From NCBI GenBank assembly GCA_963556695.1, contig CAUWAG010000006.1:186001-250000 (forward strand): a DNA stretch of 64,000 bases, in the 5' to 3' direction. The notes beneath the pieces are model-generated. The model made no database searches. It had not been told where the DNA came from and was given only the letters and a program-made list of their open reading frames with translations. Positions 20,681 through 30,730 of this stretch are shown here, piece by piece (within the stretch, counting starts at the first letter, position 1; each line of letters starts with the position of its first letter). The position numbers and the translations under genes were made by a program. The stretch is from Anthostomella pinea. Taxonomy: Eukaryota; Ascomycota; Sordariomycetes; Xylariales; Xylariaceae.

Positions 20681-22616
20681 ACATCTCACCCCCCCCTGCG
20701 GACCACCCCCCCACGGACCACTCCACACCACACCACTCTCATTCAGATGAAGCCATCTACAACCACCACAGTTGCTAAATACACTAAGGTCGTGGTGTTC
20801 TAACCATAATACAGCTCCCAGAATCCGATTCCGACCCTAAATCTTCACCAGGGACCTCTTGTGGGACCTCTTCGCCTGTAGCGGAGTCCCTATAAACCCT
20901 CCTGTTCCTCAGCTCCATTTTGGCCTCCCTTATGTTAGCCATTGTGACGAATCGTTCCCCTGGTGTTGGTTTGACTGCTTTTCGAGTGGTATTAGCCTTT
21001 TTAGCCACTTGAGCCTCAAGCAGCTCACATTTGGCCCGTAGATTTGCAATGGTAGCAGCCTGAACATCCATGGCCTTGCCAGCCTTCCGCACCAACAAGC
21101 GCTCAGAGGGCCCCCCAAAGGAAGGGTCCTTTCTTTCGAGCTTTCGAGCACTCTCCCGCAAAGCCCGGCTTCCAGAGGGTGTTGTGATAATGGTTTTAGC
21201 TACCATCTCGAGAAAATCTGGTGTTGTGGCTCGCTTGGAAGCCTTAGGGTCCCTTTGGCGTGCCCTGGCCACCCCCTTGTCCTCCAGAATTACATATTTC
21301 GACTTTAATGCCTCCGCTTTGTTGCGAGGAACAATTCTAGTCTTTTTCCAGGCAATTCTGATGTTGAAGAGCGTCATTGTGTCCTTCCGGGCCTGCTTGT
21401 AGCACTCCAAAACCTCCTCCTTAGATGGCCTGAGTCCCAGACGGCCGCTGGGCGTCTCCTGGAGTAAGGTCGTTAACCTCTTCTTCACTAAATTAAAGAT
21501 TCCCACATCTAACACCTGGACTACATGGGAGCAGTGAGGTTCATAAAAGATCAACCATACTTTGTTTCTTAAGCAGGAGGCTAGGAACTCGTCATTCGTG
21601 TGGGAATCGTGGCCATCACACACCAAAACCACCCATGTGTTGCCGTGGACCTCCCGAATGTGAGGAATAAAGATATGTTGAAGCCATTCTAACACAATGG
21701 GATTCGAGGTCTATCCATTGGGCGACATAATAAACCTCTAGTCAGTGAATTTGTTCTCATTTTGGTTGCTAAATCACTGGGCTTGTACGTTAATCCCTTT
21801 GAAAATCACCAGCGGCGGCAAGGTCTCACCAGATCCGCTCACACACTCTAGGGCAGTTATCCATTCACCCTTCTCGACCCCTTTCTTCATAGCCACGTTG
21901 CTGGAGGCCTCGGAGACCACCCAATGGGAGTCCCCAACCCCCTGGGCGATTCCCATTTCGTCGACGTTGTACCAGCGTGCTGGCATGAGGTTAACCTCGT
22001 CAGGGGCGTCACACCGATCGAAAAAAAAGTTGATATTTGCCGCTATAGCACCATTCACTTGGTTGTAGTCAATAACACGAGACTTCATTATCTTGACTTC
22101 TGGGTTTCGAGACAGGAACTTGGATGCCCAATTTTTCCCTAATTCTCGAGCATCCCCGGTGGCATGGAGCATCCGCTGTGCCATGAGACGGAACTTAGAG
22201 ACCGCCAGAGAATACCCTAGCCGTGCTTGCCCCAGGGCCCAGCTTGCCAGCTTATGTTCGAGATACGGTGAGAGAGCCTGTTGGAGAGCGCTGGTCTCAT
22301 TCCGCGTTGGGGTGCCAGAGATTTGTTGGTTGACGTACGAGCGACTGATTTGCCATTCGAGGGCTGACGAGCAGACTGGAGCTCCACGTTGGATGGCCAA
22401 AATGGCGGCTTCAGCTTTTATTTGACGGTCGTAAAATGACATCATGAGATTCAGCAGTGGATAAGGATTCAAATAGTGTGCTTTGTGAAAAAAAAGATGC
22501 AAAAGTGATGGTGTAGATGGTGGATCACCATAATCCTGGTGGTTGGTGAATTACGCGTTTGTGGGTCAGAACGCGCTGGTCCGCGGGGGGGTGGTCCGCA
22601 GGGGGGTGGGAGATGT
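20681..22616 (-). mobile_element. Fot1-like pogo transposon, 1,936 bp, nearly intact
   Basis: Ends ACATCTC...ACCCCCCTGCGGACCACCC are inverted at the two sides and flanked by TA at 20679-20680 and 22617-22618. Length and layout match Fot1-type elements. The element interrupts copy D of the RRM-like family exactly at a TA in its coding sequence. Confidence 0.92.
20784..22445 (-). pseudogene. Fot1/pogo DDE transposase with three nonsense codons
   Basis: From MMSFYDRQIKAEAAILAIQ at 22445 (an upstream ATG at 22502 is also in frame) the frame reads through a CENP-B-like DNA-binding part (LGKNWASKFLSRNPEVKIMK) and the catalytic core. The three acidic motifs are present: NVDEMGIAQG, LVCDGHDSH and QVLDVGIFN. 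It continues to the charged C-terminus ending at 20784. The only defects seen are a TGA and two TAGs within 21700-21775, each where a tryptophan (TGG) fits the context. This is a G-to-A pattern, two of the three in the TpG context of RIP. It would otherwise encode a full-length DDE transposase. Confidence 0.88.
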
Positions 22617-23140
22617 TACTCCGCCGGGCAGTGGCTGATTGATGTGAGTGTGCGACACCTTTCCAATGGCCACAATACAAGATACAAGTTCGAAGTATGA
22701 GCAGAATTCCGGGAGACCAGTGATCCAGACGCTGCAGTTTTTGTCTTCGGGGATCAGTTCGCTTCCTCTGTTACGGCCAGTCTTCGTTCCTCAATAGTTT
22801 GCTGCTCGGCGCGAAAATTGCTCCTGCTTGTCGTTTGGAACAGCGTGAGCGTCGGTAGCGTCACGAGCTTAGTGGGTGTGAGGAGGAGCATGGGGCTCTC
22901 TTCCGAAGCGTACGTGCTGCTTGTATGCTTCCAACTTCTGCTCCCACGAGATGGCTGCCCACAACTCAGGTCGGGCCATCGGGAGTACGAACCCGTCCAC
23001 GTGGTCGAAGAACAGGCCTAAATATTCATCAGCAATTTTCTATTGGGCTCTCAATATTGTTTCCTACTAGTGACGGGGTCAAGAAAGGCCCCCGCCCGGT
23101 GCGCTTCAGGACTTGCATGAGAATCCATTGTGGCTGAATG

Positions 23141-23173
23141 TTTGTTTGTTTGTTTGTTTGTTTGTTTGTTTTG
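23141..23173. repeat. (TTTG)n microsatellite, 3' tail of the LINE
   Basis: About eight TTTG units on the plus strand, that is an AAAC-repeat tail at the 3' end of the minus-strand LINE. Confidence 0.9.
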
Positions 23174-23351
23174 TATTTAACGTGGGGGGTAGCTCCTCAG
23201 TAGTGCAGACCACGCCTCCCAGAGCCTCTGCATCGCAGGGTTGTGGAGGTCTCAAGAAAATAAGTACAGTCAGTCCCGCTCACGGGCCCATCCCCGTTGT
23301 TGCGGCGATATGACCTTGGGGTCATCCATCTGGTCCTTCAAGAACAGCTAT

Positions 23352-26300
23352 CTATCGGAGACAGATTGTTGAAAAGAACTTGCTCTTCTCCACAAATTTT
23401 GCCCATTCTGTGCTCCTCTCTCCTAAGTATTGTAAACAGGCTGTCCTAGGCGAGTACCTAAACAACAACCGATTTTTTCCTAACCTCTTATAAAAGAAAA
23501 TATGTTGTGGTATTTTCTTTTCACCACAGCTGTAGTGATTGTTCAAGTCTGTATGCCCAAAGCGTTCGTGGTATCTGGCAAAGTCGCCATGTCCAGATCT
23601 GGCCGCTAGAAATCTGTGTAGAGTGCTCCTCTTAAAGGATATAAGGCCTCTTTTAGTTATTATATGTGAGTATACTTCTTGATATCTAAGTTCTGATTAG
23701 TCTTTTCACCATTGGTTGAACTCTTTCTTGCCCTTTCTCTTGAGATTTCTCTTAACCCAAGAAATTATAAGAAGGTTTGTTGTATCTGTTTCTAGCATAG
23801 CACCCTCTTTTGCTAATATATCGGCAGCTTCGTTACCATCAATATCTCTGTGTCCAAGAATCCACTTGACGGTCACTCTAAGAGTGTGTGCTGTGGCGAG
23901 TTCTTGGAATCGCAGAAAATTTTTTTGTGATGTCTCGGGTGGAGTCCCATTGAGCCCATCCACCACTGATGTGTTGTCCAGGCAGATATATAGCTGTTTT
24001 CTGTGTCTAATTGCCCTGGCTACTGCAAGACCTTGGAGAGCACTATGGACTTTAGCATCCATTACTTCTGCTTATAGAAGTCTGCCCCTTCCCCGGTATA
24101 TTTCTTGTGTAGTGCCGCCTTTCTTGATGGTATAGCCCCATCCAGTGTGGGTTGTGCCTTGGTCGTCCAATTGTGATCCATCTGAATAGATGACAAGGTC
24201 AGTATTCGCATTTCTTTCCTGTAACCATTGCTTAAAGAGCTCTATTTTTTTGTTTTTATCCTTACGGACTGGGGGATTCTTTTATGATGGCCTGGTAAGT
24301 GTTGGTCTCTGGAAGTCAGGGACTAGCTGGAAGCTCCTTTGTAGCCTTGTTGGTTCTTTGCAAGCTTGTATTTGGAGCCTGCCAACAAGAGGGTGTCTCT
24401 GATCTACTCGTCCGAGTCGGAGGCCGTGACGTCTTCTTATTGACTCTGCAAGAATTCCTGCTGGAGGAATCTGTGATTCAAAGTGTAGGATATGTCCAGG
24501 GGGTGTTTTCCAGACTGGCAAGATAGCTCTGATTGCCGTTCGTAGTACAGTATCTATTGTTCTAAGAAGCCCTTTAATGCGACATGCTGATGTCCCACCT
24601 AAGCTCTTAATTTTTTCCATTCCTGGGTACCAGGCCTCCAGGCCATGTGTAAGAATAGGAATAACACAAATTTTCACAGCCTTCTTGGTTGACTTTACTG
24701 GAAGTCCTTTGACTGTGTTGCATAGTCCTCAAAAATAGTTTGTTACCCTACTAGTTTTCTTGGCCCAGTAAGAAACGTGATCTTTGAAGTTCAGTTTTCT
24801 ATCCAGAAAGACACCCAGCCATCGCATGGAGTTCTTTGCTGTTCTGTTTATTGTCCTGTGGCGGACCGGAGGATTATCTGAGTTCTTTTTCCGTGAGAAG
24901 TGCATGATCTCGGTTTTGTCGGGATCAAATTTAATAGCATTGTTATATCCCTATTGGTTGAGCAGATAAAGGTTTTTAGAAGCCTCTATAGCTGTTTTCT
25001 TAAGGTTCTTTCCAATATAGAGAGTCGCTAGGTCGTCTGCATATCCAAAGCGTCTCCTTTTCATACTGAGTCGGGCACAGATTAGCTCTATATACAGCAT
25101 ATAAAAGATTAGAGAAGCTGGTGAGCCTTGTGGTAGCCCACAAGTGAGAGCTTTTATGTCAGTCACAATACCTTTAAACCGAACTCTTACAGACCGTTCA
25201 GACATGAATGACTGGACCCATCTTATGAGAAAGTCTGGCCAGCCCTGTTCTCTCATGCGAACCACCAGCCGTCCCATTAGGGCAGCGTCGAAGGCCCCTG
25301 TCACATCTGCTGTGACTACCGTTGCAATAAGGCCTTGATCAAGGGCCTGCTCAATATCGTGTATGAGTGCAGCTACCAAGTCGGCGGCAGAGCGCTTTGG
25401 CAGAGCTCCAAAATGTTGTGGAGCTAGAATTCCGAGTTTGATGACAAACCAGGCAATTCTTTTTGTAATGAGTCATTCTAGGCCTTTGCCAAGACATGAT
25501 AATAGCGATATTGGTCTGTAGCCCCTGGGGTTAGAGTAGTCTTTCTTGCCTGGCTTTGGGATCATCACCACCTCAGTTACTTTGAATGGTTTAGGGTGGT
25601 GTCTAATCTATAGACAGGTCTGGAAAAGGGCTCTGATATGCTCCCCAATGACTGGCCAGCAAGCTTTCAGAATCCGTACTGTGAGGGTGTCTACTCCTGG
25701 GGAGTTGCTCTTGGTCCCTATAGTGCACCCTTCAGCCTCTTCTAGTCCGACATGGTATTCAAGGGGGATATGTGGCTTGGCTTGTGTGATCTGAGCAGAT
25801 CAGGGGTCAATGATATCGTTGTCTGGGGTACTTCGTTCAAGCATGGCTAAGTGTAGTGCATTTGCCTTGCTCTCTTGTGACTCAAAGATTTGGTCCCCTA
25901 TGATGATTGGGGGGGAACGCAATCCTGCTGACAGTTTGTGCCAGGAAACAATTCTGTACAGGTCTTTTGGTTCAGTCACTGAATCAATTAGAGTCTGCCA
26001 GTACTCTCTCTTAGCTTTTCGGACCACACAGCGAAATTCCCGTCGGGCTGAATTTCGCCCTTCTTGGCTTGTGGTCTGTTTAGAAAGGGCCCTGTATGTC
26101 TGAACAGCTGCTTTGTAGTCATCATTCCACCAAGCAGTGGGCCTAGATTGACGGGGCTTCTTGCCCACTGTCCTGATACAGCCTTGAATCATATTGATCA
26201 AGCTTTGTGTAAAGGTATCTACCTGGCCAGGGGATACACCCAGCCGGGGGAGTTCATGAATCCTGGTTTGGACATTGTCTGCCAGCTCTTATAGTTTATC

Positions 26301-27010
26301 GTCCGGTACTATCCAATGATTGGTCTTAGGAACTCGGTCCCGATCTCCCTGAATTGGAATGACTATTCGTAATGTCTCATGATCTGAGGTGCACTGAAGT
26401 GCATCATTGACTGAGGCTTCAGCCATGGGGACATCTGAGAACACCAAATCCAGTACATTTCCATCGTCATGTGTTGGGACATCTGGTTCAGAAATCAGAT
26501 CCAGTCCGTGGTCTGCCATAGTCTGTGCCAGTATGACGCCACCGTGATATCCTGGATTGCTCGAGTCCCAGGATATGTCGCCAGCATTAAAATCTCCAGC
26601 TATAACACAGCCAAAAGGTGGAGTCCATACTTCCAGAATATCATCCACTTCCTGTGGGTTGTCACATGGCCGGTAGACACTGGCAAATGTGATGCCATGT
26701 ACCTTGACCCAGGTGATGTCTCGTTTAGCATAGGGCCGAAGTTGATCCGCTTAAAGGTGTTTTCTTACATAGATGAGAGATCTGGGCCGTGTACTGTCGC
26801 TGTCCCAGGAATCCACTGGGGAGTATATATTGTAATTGGGGTGTGTCTTTACTCCCATTCTTCTGCCTGGTGGTATGCCAACCTAGGGCTCTTGCATCAG
26901 AATGATGTCTGCTTGTTCTCCTTTGTAGTCAGCCAGGTTGATGGCTAACTCTGTAGGGCCTGCACTCTTTTGTCCTCCTGCTTTATTCACAGAATGGATG
27001 ACTAGATGCC
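23352..27010 (-). pseudogene. LINE ORF2 (endonuclease, reverse transcriptase, RNase H), broken
   Basis: Pieces in order: an apurinic-type endonuclease (ADIILMQEP with a stop after it, VIAGDFNAG, TSDHETLRIV); a reverse transcriptase core at 25379-24951 (VVTADVTGAFDAAL, CGLPQGSPASLIFYMLYI, and the catalytic RRFGYADDLATL with an intact YADD box); and RNase H at 24062-23706 (CLDNTSVVDGL, HRDIDGNEAADILAKEG). A C-terminal Cys/His segment near 23600-23520 (GHGDFARYHERFGH...) is usual in these elements. Frames 24677-24282, 26201-25800 and 26648-26289 hold the intervening parts. Stops and frameshifts between them rule out a full-length product, although the catalytic boxes survive. Confidence 0.87.
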
Positions 27011-27037
27011 TGTGTCGATATGTTTCGTTTGATGTAC

Positions 27038-28615
27038 CTAACATTGACTGACAACAATGGTATCGGCATCTCTGGGATGAGTTGTATCTGTTGTGTCGAT
27101 TTGCATTGTGGTGTCTTTGTTATTGTTGCTGGGTGTTGACCCAGCTTGGTTTCTGCCTGCTTCATTGAAGGCCTTGGATCTGGCTCTTTCCCCGGCTAGC
27201 CTTATTTCCTGGATTTGTTCCCATGTGTGCTTATGGATGGTACCTTTCACAACCTTGGGGCGGGCAGGGCATTTATTGAAATTGGCAGCATGAGGTCCTT
27301 TGCAGTTGACACACTTTGGGATTGGTTTTTCGCACTCTCCCTGGTGCACTGTGTTGACGCAGTGTGCACATACTTGCTTTTCGCATTGGTAATTCCTACC
27401 ATGGTATCTGAAGCAGCTTGCACACTGGTGAACCTTGGGGGTGTGTTGAATATGCCTTGAGGTCATTGAGTGGGCAAAAAGTGTGAATGGTTTCCTTGCT
27501 GCACTGGGCAGAGAGATTATCCACGTGGTTTCTGGATCAGAATTAGTCGTGTTCTTTGAGAATATGCACCTCAGAGGTCTGTCGCCTGTTTGGGCTTCAA
27601 CTTCATTGGCAACAACAGTGTCAGTAATATCGATTGTGAACCCTTCTGCACTGATGACCTTTCTTGGGCATCCATCGACCTTGTAATGATGCCAGACTGT
27701 GTGGGTCTCAATCTTTTGTGCCTTAAGAATGTCGGCAATTTCTTCTTGGAAAGCCAGAAGCTTAGCCTGAGTTGGCTTGTCCCTTGGGTGTAAGGTAAAT
27801 CTAGAAGGACACCATGTCACTTCTCTAAGCTCCTAAGGGTGGAGCTTAAGTCTTCTATTTAGTGTAGACTTGATTCCATAAGGCTCAAGGTGGCTATTAT
27901 CCATGCAGACAAAGACCCAGAGATCATCCTGCTTCCTCTTCAATTGGTCGATAGTGATGAGGGCACTAGGCTGTGTTTTCTTCATGGTAGTATTGACTAT
28001 CCATGGATGATGTCGTTGGCCAGAAGAGACAGCTTGGGCGAAGGTCATGGTGGGCTTCCCTATTTCTATCCCCCTAGAAGTGGCCTTTCTTGTGGTCAGA
28101 TCTCGGGTTTCCAGCCACTCATTCAGACATTTGGAGAAGAAAGCGCTGAACTCCTTGGCATGAGAGTATAGTTCGGTTCCAGTTTTCTCAAGTGTCTTAT
28201 CGACTGCTGCAGCACACTCCTGAAACATTGTTATCCTGGCTTCATAGAGATGCTTGTCTTTAGCCAGTATTTTGGCAACTTGGTCCTGGCACTCTAAAGA
28301 GGAGACTTTGTTCCCTGTATCACCTCCAATGGCTTGGTCTGTAGGGATTTCGCTTGACTGAGGTAATTCCATATCAATGGTGCTGCTATTAATGATATTT
28401 TGGGATTTTCCTTTCAGAGGGGAAACAGTGGTGAAGTCAGCCTCAGAGACCTGTGACGGGCTGCTGTTGATGTCGTCGAGCAGTGCCTGGCGGAGCCTGC
28501 TTGGGGTTGCCGGGTCATGTGTTCTTTTAGGGACTGGGGATTTGAACACGCTGCCAGTAGTCGTCTTTGGGACGGCCACTGGCGTGTTTGGGGGCCTGTC
28601 GTGAAAGGGTGCCAT
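27038..28615 (-). pseudogene. LINE ORF1 (Gag-like) with a single internal stop
   Basis: One continuous 525-codon frame from MAPFHDRPPNTPVAVP at 28615 to DTIVVSQC at 27038, broken only by a TAG at 27833-27835. The N-terminal half is disordered with a weak coiled region. The C-terminal half has three zinc-knuckle-like motifs in series (CASCFRYHGRNYQC, CAHCVNTVHQGEC, CVNCKGPHAANFNKC). Such proteins bind the element's RNA. The stop could come from a CAG by a C-to-T change in a CpA context. Confidence 0.85.
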
Positions 28616-29122
28616 CTAGCTTGTGAGAAAAATTTTCTGTGCCTTGGCAAGGATAGTCAGGTACTGAGACAAATCCCTGCTTTAGTGCAGATGTAGAGGT
28701 TACGCCCTAACAGCGGGGCGCCAAGAAAAATAGTTGTTTTTGGCAAGAGTGTGCATCGTGGCTGAATCATATGTTTCTTCAGGTGCGATGGCGAAGGCCT
28801 GACCGCGTTGTTAGAGATAGGAATGCGAGTGGTTGGGAATGAAGTGCGAATGGCTGAAAGTGTTTGAGGCGGGATTGTTGAAGTGCGAATGGGTTTTCGG
28901 ATGCGTTCGAGGCGGAATTCCTCAAGTGCCAAAGTCGCAACTGTTCGGGTTTTATCTCCTGCAGAAGGTGATGCGGGCTCGAATCCAAGGTTGAATGGAG
29001 TGCGAGCAAACAATGGTGCGCAGAATACAATGGTAGTAAGGCTCTCAATGTTAATTACCATTGTCCTAATCCCCCCAGTAACCATGAAATCGTTGCAAAC
29101 ATGCTGTAGGCATCCATTGCGG

Positions 29123-30730
29123 GGAAAGTAAATATAATTTGGAGTAGCACATAACTACAGATTTCTGAAAGTAATCATGATAAATTCGCGATCATAGCAG
29201 GCCGGTAGATGATGCCTTGCGCCGTCTATACGAGGCCGGGACAACCAAGCAGCATGTTGTTCAGAGAACGATTTATGGCTGAAATGCATGTCAAGCCATA
29301 TTTCTCTTAGCAACCGTACCGGACTGAAGGTCTAGAAAGGGAACCCTTGCTAATCCAAATATTGTGTTATTGCAGATCATGTCGTTATTCTATAGCCATA
29401 TTCGCCATTCCCAACACCGGCAGTAATCGTGCAGGACCCGGTTGCCGACTTTCATCTATGCTTCCCCTTCTAGGAATTCTCAGCCTGCGGACAACGAAAG
29501 TACAGAGTTTATGGGTACTTGGAAGGACCGCAGTGATTAATCATTACTTGCATAGTGAATGATAGCATTGTGTGCTCAGCGCAGCCACGCTGCCTTCGTC
29601 CGAGACGTAGAAAGCTTGCACTACGGGTTACTTCATCACCTGACAGTAGCGAGAGAAGACGCGGACAGAATCTCGGGAAAGATACCACTGAACCTCTTAT
29701 ATGTGACTCCAGTGTATATAATTTTTAATAATCAAACTTCGCAAGCAGTGCTTCTTGAGTCAGACCAGACGGTTCTACAATTGCGGAAAGCAAGCAGTGG
29801 ATGACTCCCACGAAGCTCAAAGCTAGCCAAAAAGATATTGTGAGTGTAGCAATCATCATATAATGCCAGACAGACGATCAGATGTCACATCCTGGAAGCT
29901 GCGGGCTAAGTTGGAGGCTCCAACTTGGGTTCTCCTTTCCGGTTGACCGCCCTCCCCGATAGTTCTGGTACATCATCCGACGGATTTAGATAGTCGTGCT
30001 ATCTTTGAATTTTCCCGTATTTCTTATCACTGCCGTCGCCTGAAGTTGCAGCATCACTCGACAACACCTAGTGGCTACCCGCACCGGCGGCGTTGCCATA
30101 ACAAGTTCGCTTGGTGGGCATGGGATGATGGAAACGATGAGCCGGAAAGCACTGAGAAGAAAGAGGTGATCACAGGCCCCGAGCTTGTTCAGACTCGTGA
30201 CTTCTCGTCGTTCTACGGATTGCACGTCTCCCTCAAGCTAAAGCCAGGGGTTGACTGACCTGTCTGCAACATTGTGCTCACCGTCACCTTACACTGGGAA
30301 TCTTGAGCGAGGTCCTGCATGACCGCAATTGGCGCAGGGTATTATGACTCATCATCTGGTCGCACCGAACTCTGTCTCTGTCTCTGGCTGGAGTCCAAGG
30401 GGACACGGAACAGTGCGAGCGTCTTGCAGTGGTCTACGACTTCTTCACGGTTCCCTGTTCAGATCACAGTCTGCCACATTAGTTCCTCCGACGAAGGAGA
30501 TTGAAGTCGTAGGGCTTCAGTTAGAATGGCATTGATTTTCCGAACTCTTGTTGGTTGCATTGCGCTTTGGTACCCTAATCGTGGGTTTGGCATTGAAGGC
30601 TTATGAATGTGATGCGCGTGGGTTTGATTTGGGTTCACCCTTCTTCTTGGGCTTCAATCATTATTGTATCTATCTAGGCTACTAAATGCGCGGACGGCAT
30701 GTCCTACTATGGCATGATCGTGAATAGATC
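29123..30730. other. Gene-free stretch, 1.6 kb
   Basis: Lies between the LINE and the acid phosphatase gene. Its left end is by inference the original upstream region of RRM-family copy D, displaced by the LINE. A short palindrome AAGTTGGAG-G-CTCCAACTT is at 29912-29930. No coding frame can be supported. Confidence 0.5.

Larger units (their letters stand above)
20281..23128 (-). pseudogene. RRM-family array, copy D: full-length architecture, split by a pogo element
   Basis: Exon 1 is 23128-23068 (MDSHASPEAHRAGAF...), 61 nt like exon 1 of copy B, followed by an intron GTAGGA...GCTGATG...TTTAG. Exon 2 begins LFFDHVDGFVLPMARPELWA, parallel to copy B. The frame runs through NCSVWITGLPEFCSYFELV to LPGG, where the pogo transposon (20681-22616) interrupts it. 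Removing the element and one TA copy restores LPGGVTRVAMVEFFSPESA, and the gene continues to EYGVDPCS at 20281. Two other stops (TAA after PHTH, TGA after AANY) are C-to-T type changes. A LINE is inserted directly upstream of the ATG. The product would be a fungal protein with two RRM-like folds; its function is unknown. Confidence 0.82.
23134..29111 (-). mobile_element. Tad-type non-LTR retrotransposon (LINE), about 5.98 kb, degenerate
   Basis: Minus-strand order is 5' leader, Gag-like ORF1 with zinc knuckles, then ORF2 with endonuclease, reverse transcriptase and RNase H, followed by a short 3' region and an (AAAC)n tail at 23141-23173. The flanks ATCCATTGTGG (23123-23133) and ATCCATTGCGG (29112-29122) are probably the target-site duplication, with one C/T difference. 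An encoded RNase H and the AAAC tail fit the Tad clade of fungi. The 3' target copy contains the start codon of RRM-family copy D. Confidence 0.87.

Noticed and set aside
29912..29930. Palindrome AAGTTGGAG-G-CTCCAACTT as a terminator or RNA
   Set aside because: A 19-bp hairpin alone has no adjacent transcript evidence, and fungal nuclear genes do not use such terminators.
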